Of a DNA stretch of 64,000 bases, positions 8,108-17,379 are shown piece after piece. Position 1 is the first letter of the stretch. Every line of letters begins with the position of its first letter. Both the position numbers and the translations under genes were made by a program. The notes below the pieces were generated by a model that was not told where the DNA came from, did not search any database, and saw only the letters and a list, made by a program, of their open reading frames with translations. Location: positions 583,865-647,864 of the forward strand of contig NZ_JAHKQO010000036.1 of the NCBI RefSeq assembly GCF_018861065.1, written 5' to 3'. The stretch is from Paraglaciecola arctica. GTDB lineage: Bacteria > Pseudomonadota > Gammaproteobacteria > Enterobacterales > Alteromonadaceae.

Positions 8108-9022
8108 TCATATACTGTCTGCTTGCCCAATTCTATTGTCAATACACTCTGTTTTAGCGGGTATTTTGTCCAAATTCCATTCATCAATTGCCCAATTCAA
8201 GATATTGTTGGCAGATTCCCGTTGCAGCTCATTAGTAACAGGTAAGCCAAGAAACCCTAGAGCATGAGTTAAGTTGACTCCAACTTTGTTGTTATCTACT
8301 TCAGCCGCATGATTTTGTTTGCTGAGTTTTTTACCAGGCTCTGTAACCACAACCGGAAAATGTAAAAACTTCGGAGCTAGGCTAGCAAATGCATCATATA
8401 AGGCAAGTTGCATGAACGTCGCTTCGAGTAAATCCGCCCCTCTTGCCACTTCGGTAATCCCTTGATGGATGTCATCAACCACCACAGCTAATTGATAGGC
8501 AAATAGTGCATCTTTACGTTTTATGGTGAATTGTGACGCTATATTTTGCATTGGAAATTCAACATTTCCCAATAACTCATCATAAAAGTGTTGATGAACT
8601 CTGTGATGATTAAAACGTATTGCGGCATCTTCTGAGCTGAGATTCTGTTGGGCGCAAGCACATATTTGACCAAGTTTTAGGCCAGCTAACTGAGCGCGCG
8701 TGCAATGACAACGAAATGTAAAACCTTGCTCTGCTAAATATTGGATTTTGTGGTCGTATAAGTCGCTCCTTTCACTTTGGAAAACTACTTCTCCGTCCCA
8801 AAACAAATTGTGGCTTTCAAGACAACGCATAATTGAATCACTGGCACCGACCATTTCACGAGGTGGATCAATATCTTCAATTCTAAGTAGCCACTGCCCC
8901 TTATTGCTTTTTGCTTGTAAAAAGCTACCTAGCGCCGTAACCAAAGAACCAAAATGCAAAGGGCCAGATGGCGAAGGTGCGAATCGGCCAATATAGCCAG
9001 TGTTTGCTGAAGTAATCTTCAT
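8108..9022 (-). CDS. gluQ: Glutamyl-Q tRNA(Asp) synthetase
   Basis: A 304-residue truncated glutamyl-tRNA synthetase paralogue that attaches glutamate to queuosine in tRNA(Asp) rather than to a tRNA end. RFAPSPSGPLHFGSL carries the HIGH-type motif near residues 13-27, CHCT and CAC near residue 100 form the zinc site, and KKLSKQN is the KMSKS-type loop. The anticodon-binding domain of GluRS is absent, as expected. It follows dksA, with a strong inverted repeat between them, and precedes pcnB by 72 bases, the same order as in E. coli. Confidence 0.95.
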   Translation of the reverse strand: MKITSANTGYIGRFAPSPSGPLHFGSLVTALGSFLQAKSNKGQWLLRIEDIDPPREMVGASDSIMRCLESHNLFWDGEVVFQSERSDLYDHKIQYLAEQGFTFRCHCTRAQLAGLKLGQICACAQQNLSSEDAAIRFNHHRVHQHFYDELLGNVEFPMQNIASQFTIKRKDALFAYQLAVVVDDIHQGITEVARGADLLEATFMQLALYDAFASLAPKFLHFPVVVTEPGKKLSKQNHAAEVDNNKVGVNLTHALGFLGLPVTNELQRESANNILNWAIDEWNLDKIPAKTECIDNRIGQADSI

Positions 9023-9064
9023 ATGAGGATATACGAGTACAATGGTCAGAAAACCAAAGGTATC

Positions 9065-9100
9065 ATCCCAAGTAGCTAATTAAAAAGCGCCACTTGGGAT
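9065..9100 (-). terminator. Stem-loop between dksA and gluQ
   Basis: A perfect 9-bp inverted repeat (ATCCCAAGT/ACTTGGGAT) with an 18-base loop, starting 11 bases past the dksA stop. In the direction of transcription there is no clear T-run behind it, so it is either a weak or attenuating terminator or an RNA-end-protecting hairpin. A terminator between dksA and gluQ is known in enterobacteria, and this position matches it. Confidence 0.55.
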
Positions 9101-9111
9101 AGCTGGTAAAC

Positions 9112-9561
9112 TTAGCCCTGAAGCTGTTTTTCCTTAATTTCTGCCATGGTCTTACAATCAATACACATGTCAGCTGTAGGTCTAGCTTCTAAGCGGCGCA
9201 CACCAATTTCAATGCCACATGCGTCACAAAAACCAAAATCGTCTTCATCAATACGTTTCAGAGTTTTTTCGATCTTTTTGATTAATTTACGTTCTCTATC
9301 GCGAGTACGTAACTCAAGACTAAATTCTTCTTCTTGAGCCGCACGATCGACGGGATCCGGAAAATTAGCCGCTTCATCTTGCATATGATGCACAGTACGG
9401 TCTACTTCTTCACGAAGCTGATCACGCCAAGCTTTCAATAACAAACGAAAATGCTCCAGTTGATTTTCGTTCATGTACTCTTCAGATTTTTTCTCCTCAT
9501 AAGGAGTCAAACCCGCTAGTGCTAATAATCCAAGTGTTTTATTCGTTTTTGCTGTTGGCAT
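9112..9561 (-). CDS. dksA: RNA polymerase-binding transcription factor DksA
   Basis: A 149-residue DksA that works with ppGpp to redirect RNA polymerase during starvation. The coiled-coil domain carries the tip motif DPVDRA, with the two Asp residues that reach the polymerase secondary channel. The zinc finger has all four cysteines (FCDACG and MCIDC, spaced C-x2-C-x17-C-x2-C). Length and sequence are close to the E. coli protein. Its leader of about 165 bases to sfsA should hold its promoter. Nothing is missing. Confidence 0.98.
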   Translation of the reverse strand: MPTAKTNKTLGLLALAGLTPYEEKKSEEYMNENQLEHFRLLLKAWRDQLREEVDRTVHHMQDEAANFPDPVDRAAQEEEFSLELRTRDRERKLIKKIEKTLKRIDEDDFGFCDACGIEIGVRRLEARPTADMCIDCKTMAEIKEKQLQG

Positions 9562-9727
9562 TTGCCAATTCTCCTAAACTACGGCATGAGCTGTTTGTGC
9601 CGGCGGCTATGTATATCAGAAAGCCGTAACACTGGCAATTACTTGCTCTTAACATTCTCCGTTACAGTGAAAAACAATTTTGTAGCTAGGCAATATGGAG
9701 GTCTTCAAGAAAAAATCAATATCTATT

Positions 9728-10441
9728 TCATGAAATAAACGGCAAAGGTTGATTTATATAGATTTTTTCTGGACTAATCTCACAACCGTAACATAAAATT
9801 TGCACTCCACTAAGCATTGCTTGCTTTAACTCCTTAGCGTAGTCAGGGTCAATGTGACTTGCTACTTGTACTGACTGAATACCAGTATGTTGCACACAGA
9901 AAAGTAGTACCGCTCGTTTACCTTCCTTGGCAATCAGACTAAGTTCACGCAAGTGTTTTTGACCACGCTGAGTTTTTGCATCAGGAAAGTAGCCCCTATC
10001 GTTTTCTAACAAAGTGACAGATTTAACTTCAACAAAACACTCTTCTTTTTCAGGATCCGTAAGCAAAAAATCAATACGACTGTTTTCCTCACCAAACTTC
10101 ACTTCAGCTTGTAAGGATTTATATTCACTCAATTCAGAAATTTTGCTCTCTAATAACGCTTCTTTTACTACAGAATTGGCCTTAAGGGTGTTAATTCCGA
10201 TCCAATGATCTCGGTCTGTTAATACTACCTCCCAAGTATATAATAATTTACGTTTTGGGTTATTGCTGGGCGACAGCCAGACTTTCCAACCGGATTCAGC
10301 ACACCCCGTCATTGCACCTGTATTTGGACAATGTGCTATTACGATTGAACCGTCTGGTAATTGCACATCTGCTAGAAATCGTTTATATCGCTTGACCAAA
10401 GTGCCTTGAATTAAAGTCGAAGAGAACTGCATAGTTACCAC
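9728..10441 (-). CDS. sfsA: SfsA family DNA-binding protein / putative nuclease
   Basis: A 237-residue SfsA protein, close to the 234 of E. coli. It has the N-terminal OB-like strand (LVKRYKRFLADV), AHCPNTGAMTGC near residues 36-47, and the PD-(D/E)XK-like part RIDFLL...CFVEVKSVTL near 122-143, where D and E-x-K could coordinate metal. Named after sugar fermentation stimulation in E. coli; the molecular role is not settled. Its position ahead of dksA is as in E. coli. The 64 bases between it and pepB must hold both divergent promoters. Confidence 0.95.
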   Translation of the reverse strand: MVTMQFSSTLIQGTLVKRYKRFLADVQLPDGSIVIAHCPNTGAMTGCAESGWKVWLSPSNNPKRKLLYTWEVVLTDRDHWIGINTLKANSVVKEALLESKISELSEYKSLQAEVKFGEENSRIDFLLTDPEKEECFVEVKSVTLLENDRGYFPDAKTQRGQKHLRELSLIAKEGKRAVLLFCVQHTGIQSVQVASHIDPDYAKELKQAMLSGVQILCYGCEISPEKIYINQPLPFIS

Positions 10442-10505
10442 TTAAAAAGATGTTCGGTTAAAGACGTCATGCTATTCTAACCACCTTTCTTTAGATGGAG
10501 TAGTT

Positions 10506-11789
10506 ATGTCTCGTTTATCTGTTTCTATTACCACACAAGCGCCGGCGGATTATTATTCAGCTGGTACTTTATTGTCTGTTAATGGCCAAACTGCACAAAT
10601 TCACCTAGTCTCACCTGAAAACAATTTAAGTAGCATCCAAAAAGCAGCCCGTAGTTTAGAAGGCTTAGGTGTAGTGAGCGTTGAATTAGTAGGAGAATGG
10701 CAAATTGAGCAGCAATGGGCGTTCGCTCAAAGCTTTACCACAACGACCAAACAGTACCATATTCAATGGTGTAACGATGATAACGCAGTCGAGTTATCAC
10801 ATCGCTATCAGGCCATGATTTTTACTCGCAATGTTACCAATGCCACTCCTGAAGATTTATCACCAGTATTACTTGCAGATACTTGTGAAGAATGGCTCAC
10901 TTCAATTGACGACAAACATATCAGCAGCAAAAGATGGGTTGGTGAAGAACTCAAAAACCAAAATTGGATGGGCATTTATCATGTAGGTCGTGGAAGCACT
11001 CGTCCGCCAGTATTAATTGAAATTGACTATAACCCCACTGGTGATGACAGCGCCCCTGTTTCAGCCTGCCTTGTAGGAAAAGGTATTACCTTTGATAGTG
11101 GTGGCTATAGTATTAAAAGTAGTGAAGGCATGTTAAGTATGAAGTGTGATATGGGTGGAGCGGCCACCGTCACTGGTGCTCTTGGCCTTGCCATGATGCG
11201 CGGACTTAATAAACGAGTGAAGTTATTTTTGTGTTGCGCTGAAAATCTGATTAGTGGGCATGCATATAAATTGGGTGATGTAATCACCTACAAAAACGGC
11301 ACAACAGTTGAGGTAGTGAATACCGATGCTGAAGGACGATTAGTATTAGCCGATGGCTTAATGGCCGCAACCGAGACAGGTGCTAAGCTTATTATCGACG
11401 CCGCGACTCTTACGGGTGCAGCTTGTGTTGCATTAGGAGAAGATTACAACGCCTTGTTCGCACTAGATAAAGCACTACAACAAAGAGTATTGGACTATTC
11501 AGAGCAAGAATTCGAACCTTCTTGGTGTTTACCATTAGAAAAATGGCATCAATATAAATGCCCATCTGCATTTGCAGATACTGCAAATAGTAAAGCTCAA
11601 AAAGGAGGCGGCGGAGGCGGCGCATCCAATGCGGCAGGTTTCTTATCTAGGTTTGTAAATGAACAAGGCAGCGGTTGGGTACATATTGATTTAGCAGCGG
11701 CATACAATGCTAGTGGAACAGCACAAATGCCAGTAGGTGCGACAGCTCAAGGAATTAGAACCATAGCTCGAGCATTGTTAGAAGAGTAA
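10506..11789 (+). CDS. pepB: Peptidase B (M17 leucyl aminopeptidase family)
   Basis: A 427-residue cytosolic M17 metallo-aminopeptidase that removes N-terminal residues from peptides; the length equals that of E. coli PepB. GKGITFDSGGYSIK supplies catalytic Lys and metal-binding Asp, and NTDAEGRL at residues 272-279 gives the second Asp and Glu and the catalytic Arg. A glycine run (KGGGGGGASNAAGF) near 365 is the usual loop close to the active site. The N-terminal half is shorter than in PepA, as in PepB. A strong terminator follows. Distinction from other M17 members rests on length. Confidence 0.88.
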   Translation: MSRLSVSITTQAPADYYSAGTLLSVNGQTAQIHLVSPENNLSSIQKAARSLEGLGVVSVELVGEWQIEQQWAFAQSFTTTTKQYHIQWCNDDNAVELSHRYQAMIFTRNVTNATPEDLSPVLLADTCEEWLTSIDDKHISSKRWVGEELKNQNWMGIYHVGRGSTRPPVLIEIDYNPTGDDSAPVSACLVGKGITFDSGGYSIKSSEGMLSMKCDMGGAATVTGALGLAMMRGLNKRVKLFLCCAENLISGHAYKLGDVITYKNGTTVEVVNTDAEGRLVLADGLMAATETGAKLIIDAATLTGAACVALGEDYNALFALDKALQQRVLDYSEQEFEPSWCLPLEKWHQYKCPSAFADTANSKAQKGGGGGGASNAAGFLSRFVNEQGSGWVHIDLAAAYNASGTAQMPVGATAQGIRTIARALLEE

Positions 11790-11808
11790 CCTTAAGGTAA
11801 AACATAGT

Positions 11809-11853
11809 ATCGAAAAGGCGAAATCTGTTGTCAAAGTCGCCTTTTCGATTTTA
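11809..11853 (+). terminator. Rho-independent terminator after pepB
   Basis: A perfect 13-bp stem (arms 11809-11821 and 11837-11849, core CGAAAAGGCG/CGCCTTTTCG) with a 15-base loop, followed by TTTT. It lies 20 bases past pepB and 8 bases from the end of the convergent HTH gene, and its near symmetry means it may also serve the minus-strand gene. Confidence 0.8.
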
Positions 11854-11860
11854 AAGTAAC

Positions 11861-12043
11861 TTACAAGCCTCCTAATCGCTCAGCAAGTACCTTATATTTT
11901 TCTACCGCCTCTTTTTCAAACAATGGGTTTCCATCAGCATCTTTTTCTGCAGCAGGTAGTAAACTTTCTCTTTCTAGTCTTTCTATACGCACATTCTGAA
12001 CACCTAGAAACTCGGCTACTTGCTCTACAGTCATCAGGCTCAT
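11861..12043 (-). CDS. Small helix-turn-helix DNA-binding protein
   Basis: A 60-residue protein that is essentially one MerR/excisionase-type winged helix: MTVEQVAEFLGV forms helix-turn-helix, RIERLERESLLPA leads to the wing, and LFEKEAVEKYKVLAERLG is the closing helix. It looks like a real, conserved small gene, since its composition is protein-like and the start ATG follows a plausible AGGTATA-type site. No recombinase or phage gene is near, so an excisionase role is unlikely; a small transcription regulator is more plausible. Its target is unknown. Confidence 0.7.
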   Translation of the reverse strand: MSLMTVEQVAEFLGVQNVRIERLERESLLPAAEKDADGNPLFEKEAVEKYKVLAERLGGL

Positions 12044-12270
12044 CGGATATACCTCTTATCTTTTATTTTCATTTTGATGACTATTAGTAAAGCGCAAAGC
12101 TTAAATATTGCTAGTTAAAGTCGCCATCTATTAAAATGTGTACAAGTTGTTTGAACACTTTTCACACTCGGCTATTAAATCATCAAGTTATTGAAATTAA
12201 AACTATTTTTAGGCCAAAAGTGTAAGATGTTATAAACTACCGAAAAACCACAAAATTTTAGAGAAATCCT

Positions 12271-12861
12271 ATGGACACTTGGTCAGCGGCTATCACCTTA
12301 TTTTTGATAATGGATCCTCTCGGTAATTTGCCTGTATTTATGTCTGTTCTAAAGACCATTGAACCTAAGCGAAGAAGGTTGGTACTGGCAAGAGAACTAG
12401 TATTCTCATTAATAATCATGTTCACTTTTTTATTTAGCGGCCAAGTTGTATTAGACTTTTTAAACGTTCGTCAGGAAAGCGTCAGTATTGCTGGAGGGAT
12501 TATTCTGTTCTTAATCGGTATTAAAATGATTTTCCCACAACCAGGTGGCGTAACAGGATTAACCCCAGGCGAAGAGCCTTTTATTGTGCCTTTGGCCATA
12601 CCTATGGTAGCCGGACCTTCGGTACTTGCGGCACTTATATTATTAGCCAATCAAGACCATAGCCGTATGTTTGATTGGTCCATGGCGCTGGGAGCAGCAT
12701 GGTTAGCTTCAGCAACCATTTTAATGCTCTCTAGCAATCTACATAAACTATTAGGTGAAAGAGGATTAACCGCTATTGAAAGGTTAATGGGTATGATCTT
12801 AATAATGATTTCTATCCAAATGTTATTAGACGGTATTGGCAAGTATTATTCACTTGGATAA
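12271..12861 (+). CDS. yhgN: MarC/YhgN family inner-membrane protein
   Basis: A 196-residue, six-span membrane protein of the MarC family, the same length as E. coli YhgN. The first span carries LFLIMDPLGNLPVF, the family hallmark, and the second half repeats it as PFIVPLAIPMVAGPSVLAAL, reflecting an internal duplication. Family members are sometimes listed as neutral amino acid transporters but the function of YhgN is not proven. The 227-base upstream region contains no other gene. Confidence 0.88.
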   Translation: MDTWSAAITLFLIMDPLGNLPVFMSVLKTIEPKRRRLVLARELVFSLIIMFTFLFSGQVVLDFLNVRQESVSIAGGIILFLIGIKMIFPQPGGVTGLTPGEEPFIVPLAIPMVAGPSVLAALILLANQDHSRMFDWSMALGAAWLASATILMLSSNLHKLLGERGLTAIERLMGMILIMISIQMLLDGIGKYYSLG

Positions 12862-12927
12862 CCAAGCATGAATAACTAGACTTTAATCACTTGTTTTTAA
12901 GTTAGCACTATTACAACGAGAATAATT

Positions 12928-13509
12928 TTGAATAAAAAGTTAAATATATTTCAGCAAGTTAGAGATTTAGAAGGCTGGCACGCCGTCGCTTTTTCTGCCA
13001 CATTATTAGAACGAATGTTGCCAAACTATGTACTTTTTTGTGACGCCACTGAATTTGCCGACCCAGCTCAATATCGCAACAGTCTAAACGCAATTTGGGA
13101 GTGGTTAGCTGTCCCCAAAGCAAAGATAAATTTTACAGTCCAATTAGAAAAAATTGAAGAGTTGGTGCCCGACGCAAGCGATTTTGACAACTACGGCGTT
13201 TATCCAGCCATAGATGTCGCCATGTCTATGTCTGCTTGTATGTTATTAATACAAGGTGAAGATCCGCAAGGTGCGGTTGTGGTCAGTAAATTATCACAAG
13301 GCGGAGTAGAAGCATTTATTGAAGCAAGCGAAGACGAAAATATTAGCGATATGCAAATTAAACAACACCCACTGATGCAATGGGAAATTGAAACTCAGCA
13401 AGAACTATTAATCTTCTTATCAAAATGTCCGAAAAGCGCGGCTAGTTGTAAACAATTAAAGCAATTAGCAACCTCAGAAGGTATGACTAACATAGGCTTA
13501 GAAATATAA
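12928..13509 (+). CDS. yjaG: DUF416 family protein (YjaG-like)
   Basis: A 193-residue soluble protein of the DUF416/YjaG family, recognised from the N-terminal pattern (WHAVAFSATLLERMLPNY), the FCDATEFADP stretch and the FDNYGVYPAIDVAMSMSACM core near residues 90-110. No enzymatic motif is apparent and the function is unknown. The start is TTG at 12928; the first ATG is far inside the conserved part. It lies 66 bases after yhgN and 3 bases from the end of the convergent rsmD. Confidence 0.8.
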   Translation: MNKKLNIFQQVRDLEGWHAVAFSATLLERMLPNYVLFCDATEFADPAQYRNSLNAIWEWLAVPKAKINFTVQLEKIEELVPDASDFDNYGVYPAIDVAMSMSACMLLIQGEDPQGAVVVSKLSQGGVEAFIEASEDENISDMQIKQHPLMQWEIETQQELLIFLSKCPKSAASCKQLKQLATSEGMTNIGLEI

Positions 13510-13512
13510 AAA

Positions 13513-14121
13513 TTAACTAGTGCGTTGATAAACTCTAGCCAAAACTTGGGCGGTGCGCTTTTCCTTAATTAATCGCCAGCTTTCAGGTACAACGTACTGA
13601 CTGCCTTCACATTCGATGTAGATAACACCATTAATGGCGAGCAAGGATTGTTCATTAATTCGTTCAATAGTTGCCGGAAGCAGATTTTGATTGAAGGGCG
13701 GATCTAGAAAAATTAAATCGTAGGGCTGATTTAGCGTATTTAATACCTGTAAGGTATTACCTTGAACGACTTCAGCCTGTTGAGAAGACAAACCTAACAA
13801 CTGAATATTATCCGCCAGTTTTTTTGCTGCCATTCTATCTAACTCGATAAAAGTGCATTTTTCGGCATAGCGAGATAAAGCTTCAAACCCCAAACCACCG
13901 CTGCCCGCATATGCATCTAAACAAACAGCATCAGTGGTATATGCCATTAACCAGCTAAACAACATTTCACGATTTTTATCTGTAGTTGGTCGTAAACCTT
14001 GCACATCAACAACAGGCAACTTTCGACCTCGAAAACGTCCACTAATTATTCTCACGGAACCACTTGGTTTGCTGCCATTTAACTTATGACCTTTTAAGGA
14101 TCGTTTTTCGCCTCGCTTCAT
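13513..14121 (-). CDS. rsmD: 16S rRNA (guanine966-N2)-methyltransferase
   Basis: A 202-residue RsmD that methylates G966 of 16S rRNA in the small subunit. It has SGRFRGRKLPV near residue 28, RPTTDKNREMLFSWL, the SAM loop LDAYAGSGGLGFEALSR at about 70-86 and the catalytic LIFLDPPF at about 135-142, standing for the NPPY-type motif. It diverges from ftsY with about 70 bases between them, the same arrangement as in E. coli. Confidence 0.96.
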   Translation of the reverse strand: MKRGEKRSLKGHKLNGSKPSGSVRIISGRFRGRKLPVVDVQGLRPTTDKNREMLFSWLMAYTTDAVCLDAYAGSGGLGFEALSRYAEKCTFIELDRMAAKKLADNIQLLGLSSQQAEVVQGNTLQVLNTLNQPYDLIFLDPPFNQNLLPATIERINEQSLLAINGVIYIECEGSQYVVPESWRLIKEKRTAQVLARVYQRTS

Positions 14122-14192
14122 TTGGTATAGAAATGCTATTATTATGAAATCATGCGAATAGTTTACCCAATTACCTAGGATTTCTCACCGGA

Positions 14193-15617
14193 ATGTCAAA
14201 GTTTTTCAAATGGCTTAAAAAAGATAAACAACCAGAAGCCTCTCCTGTTGTTATTGATCCCCCTCTTGATCCCTCTGTTGATACCTCTCAGCCAAAAGAA
14301 GACCACGAGACAGCTTTACAACCAGAATCATTAAAGAATGATAGTTCTGAAAATACGATTGTAACTTCAGCAACTGCTGATCTTGCAACCCAAGAAGAAG
14401 TTAAAGTACAACACACTTCTGAAACTGATAGCGAGCAGCAAACCGCTATAGAGCAAGATTCTAGTGAATTAGAAAACATTCATTCTTATAATGAAAGTGA
14501 TTCGAATTCCCCATCCCAAAATTCTGATATTAACCCTGAACCACAACTTGCCCCTGTTGTTGCTACATCGGAAAACAAAGCGACTGAAACGCTTGAAGAC
14601 CCCGATATTTCTTTACCCATTGCTAATAACGAATCAACTACTGAATTACCTAGTGAACAACAAGAGTCGCAGCAACTTGGTTTTTTCAGTAAGTTAAAGC
14701 GAGGTTTGTCGCGCACCAAAGAAAGTATCGGTAGCGGATTTGTTAGTTTATTTCGCGGTAAGTCCATTGATGAGGATTTATTTGAAGAATTAGAAACTCA
14801 GTTATTAGTAGCCGATGTGGGTATGGTTACCACAGTCAAAATCATAAACCATTTAACGGAAAGCTCAGACCGCAAACAACTAAAAGATGGCGACGCTTTA
14901 TATCAATTGCTGAAAGATCAAATGTCAGACATTCTCAAAAAAGTCGAGTCCCCCTTGACCTTGAATGCAGAATCTGGCCCATTCGTTATTTTGATGGTAG
15001 GTGTAAATGGCGTAGGTAAAACGACTACTATTGGAAAAATGGCTAAACAATTCCAGCAACAAGGCAAAAAAGTCATGTTAGCTGCTGGAGACACATTTAG
15101 AGCTGCTGCTGTTGAACAACTTCAGGTTTGGGGTGAGCGAAATAATATTCCAGTGGTTGCTCAACAAACCGGTTCAGACAGTGCTTCAGTAATTTTCGAC
15201 GCATTTCAATCAGCCAAAGCAAAAAATATTGATGTTTTAATTGCCGATACAGCGGGTCGTTTGCAAAACAAAGATCATCTAATGGAAGAGCTTAAAAAAG
15301 TAGTCAGAGTAATGAAGAAGATAGCCCCAGAGGCGCCTCACGAAATTATGCTTACCTTAGATGCCGGCACAGGCCAAAATGCAGTTAGCCAGGCTCAATT
15401 ATTCAATAAGGCAGTTGGTTTAACAGGAATAAGCTTAACTAAACTCGATGGTACTGCAAAAGGCGGAGTGATTTTTGCGATTGCCGATCAATTTGATATT
15501 CCTATTCGCTATGTTGGTATTGGCGAAGGCATTGATGATCTAAGACCATTTAATAGCCAGGATTTTGTAAATGCATTGTTTACAGAGTCTGACAATCAGC
15601 CAGAACAGAGCATTTAA
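14193..15617 (+). CDS. ftsY: Signal recognition particle receptor FtsY
   Basis: A 474-residue SRP receptor GTPase that docks ribosome-nascent chain complexes at the inner membrane. Residues 1-160 or so are a long acidic, Glu/Ser/Gln-rich A domain, followed by LGFFSKLKRGLSRTKESIGSG, the amphipathic membrane-contact helix at the start of the N domain. The G domain has GVNGVGKT near 270-277, DTAGR, and TKLDGTAKGG. It is the first gene of ftsY-ftsE-ftsX. The A domain is poorly conserved, as usual, and the start MSKFFKWLKK has a membrane-binding basic-hydrophobic look. Confidence 0.98.
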   Translation: MSKFFKWLKKDKQPEASPVVIDPPLDPSVDTSQPKEDHETALQPESLKNDSSENTIVTSATADLATQEEVKVQHTSETDSEQQTAIEQDSSELENIHSYNESDSNSPSQNSDINPEPQLAPVVATSENKATETLEDPDISLPIANNESTTELPSEQQESQQLGFFSKLKRGLSRTKESIGSGFVSLFRGKSIDEDLFEELETQLLVADVGMVTTVKIINHLTESSDRKQLKDGDALYQLLKDQMSDILKKVESPLTLNAESGPFVILMVGVNGVGKTTTIGKMAKQFQQQGKKVMLAAGDTFRAAAVEQLQVWGERNNIPVVAQQTGSDSASVIFDAFQSAKAKNIDVLIADTAGRLQNKDHLMEELKKVVRVMKKIAPEAPHEIMLTLDAGTGQNAVSQAQLFNKAVGLTGISLTKLDGTAKGGVIFAIADQFDIPIRYVGIGEGIDDLRPFNSQDFVNALFTESDNQPEQSI

Positions 15618-15633
15618 CTAACTAAGAAACTTT

Positions 15634-16329
15634 ATGATTAAGTTTGAACAAGTCAGTAAAACCTACCCAGGCGGGCAACAAGCGTTGCGTAAGGTCGATT
15701 TCCATATTGAGCCCGGGGAGATGGCATTTTTAACCGGTCACTCTGGCGCCGGAAAAAGCACCTTACTCAAACTGATATCCATTATGGAACGACCTACTGT
15801 AGGTAAAGTCTTTATCAATGGCCATGACCTAAGTAGTATCCAACGAAAACAAATTGCCTATATACGCCGTGACATAGGTATGATTTTTCAAAGCCATCAA
15901 TTGTTGATGGATAAAAGTGTCTTCGACAATGTCGCTTTGCCGTTGATTATTGAAGGTTATTCCCATAAAGAAACGGCAAAACGCGTACATGCGGCTTTAG
16001 AAATGGTTAACTTAAGTGACAAAGTCAAAAATTTACCCATTATGTTATCAGGTGGTGAACAGCAAAGAGTGGGGATAGCGCGTGCTGTCGTCAATAAACC
16101 CCCTTTATTACTAGCAGATGAGCCAACTGGAAATTTAGATCCTAAATTGTCGATGGAAATTATTCGCTTATTTGAAGATTTTAATCAGGCTGGCGTATCT
16201 GTTTTTATCGCAACACATGACCTTGGTTTAATTGCGCGAATGAAATATCGGACTCTGACACTCAAAAAAGGACAGATGATTACCGATGGTTTAACCGACG
16301 ACTACCAAAATGATGAACTTTATGTTTAA
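15634..16329 (+). CDS. ftsE: Cell division ATP-binding protein FtsE
   Basis: A 231-residue ABC ATPase. With FtsX it forms a complex at the septum that controls amidase activation for cell separation. The Walker A is GHSGAGKST, the Q-loop follows as MIFQSHQLL, the signature is LSGGEQQRVGIARA, the Walker B is LLLADEPTGNLD and the H-loop is ATHD. It starts 16 bases after ftsY and is 48 bases from ftsX. Confidence 0.97.
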   Translation: MIKFEQVSKTYPGGQQALRKVDFHIEPGEMAFLTGHSGAGKSTLLKLISIMERPTVGKVFINGHDLSSIQRKQIAYIRRDIGMIFQSHQLLMDKSVFDNVALPLIIEGYSHKETAKRVHAALEMVNLSDKVKNLPIMLSGGEQQRVGIARAVVNKPPLLLADEPTGNLDPKLSMEIIRLFEDFNQAGVSVFIATHDLGLIARMKYRTLTLKKGQMITDGLTDDYQNDELYV

Positions 16330-16377
16330 GCTATTGATTATATTATATTTAACATATTCATTAGTGAGGTTAAATGT

Positions 16378-17358
16378 ATGAGTATTTTGTTTCAAGGTAG
16401 AGTGCAAGGTGCGCAAATCTCGCAAATTTCAAGTTACCAACGCTTTATCATGTTTTTTGTCAGTCATTTTCGCCAAGCATTAGGTAGTTTAGGTGAATTA
16501 TGGCGCTCCAAGGCTGCATCTTTTATGACAATTGGTGTGTTAGGGCTAAGTATTACCTTGCCTAGTACACTTTATGTAATGGTTAAAAATGCCGAGAATA
16601 TTAGTTCTGGTTGGGAACAGGCTTCACAAATTTCATTATTTCTAAAAGAAAATTCCAGTCAAGGTGATGTCGATCAATTGCTAAAGCGTATTCAACTTTG
16701 GCCAGAAATCGATTCGATAAATTATATTTCTGCAGACCAAGCGCTAGATGAATTTAAACAATTATCGGGATTTGGTGATGCGATTGCGTATCTAGATAAA
16801 AACCCGTTACCCAATGTAATATTAGTCACCCCAACAACTCGTCATGCCAGCCCCGTAGCGGCGCGTCTATTGTTAGACAAGTTACGTAATGAACGAGAAG
16901 TAGATATTGGTAAACTCGATGTCGAATGGCTTGAACGCCTCCACGCCTTGCTTAATGTTGTCAAAGATTTAGTCACTGTTATTGCTTTATTGTTGTTTTT
17001 AGCCGTGGTACTCATTATTGGCAATACGATAAGACTAAATATTCTTAGTAAGAAAGATGAAATTTTAGTGATGAAGTTGGTAGGGGCTACGGATGCCTTT
17101 ATCCAAAGGCCTTTTATGTATACGGGATTTTGGTATGGCTTTTTAGGTGGTTTACTGGCTTGGTTTGCGGTTATTTTACTGTTGTGGTGGATGAGCAGCA
17201 GTATCAGCCTAGTAAGCGAACTATATCAAAAGAGTTTCAATTTAACCGGCGCTGACCTAAGCACCTTTTTGTGGATGTTGGGGCTGTCAATATTTCTCGG
17301 TTTGACGGGATCGCTATTGTCAGTCAGACGACATGTACGAGAAATTGAGCCTAAGTAA
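16378..17358 (+). CDS. ftsX: Cell division protein FtsX
   Basis: A 326-residue membrane partner of FtsE with four membrane spans: one near residue 55 and three in the C-terminal third. The large periplasmic loop between spans 1 and 2 (about 80-200) is where amidase activators bind in E. coli. The cytoplasmic N-terminal extension and the ELWRSKAASFMTIGVLG entry to span 1 are typical. A second ATG lies 4 bases earlier in another frame; 16378 is chosen because of the GTGAGG upstream and the MSILFQGRVQGAQ start. In many relatives rpoH follows, but here the next gene is convergent and unrelated. Confidence 0.96.
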   Translation: MSILFQGRVQGAQISQISSYQRFIMFFVSHFRQALGSLGELWRSKAASFMTIGVLGLSITLPSTLYVMVKNAENISSGWEQASQISLFLKENSSQGDVDQLLKRIQLWPEIDSINYISADQALDEFKQLSGFGDAIAYLDKNPLPNVILVTPTTRHASPVAARLLLDKLRNEREVDIGKLDVEWLERLHALLNVVKDLVTVIALLLFLAVVLIIGNTIRLNILSKKDEILVMKLVGATDAFIQRPFMYTGFWYGFLGGLLAWFAVILLLWWMSSSISLVSELYQKSFNLTGADLSTFLWMLGLSIFLGLTGSLLSVRRHVREIEPK

Positions 17359-17379
17359 CCTGAGCTCGGGATAAGTAAT

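Noticed and set aside
11861-12043. Small HTH protein as a prophage excisionase
   Set aside because: No integrase, attachment site or phage gene is near, and the flanking genes are chromosomal.
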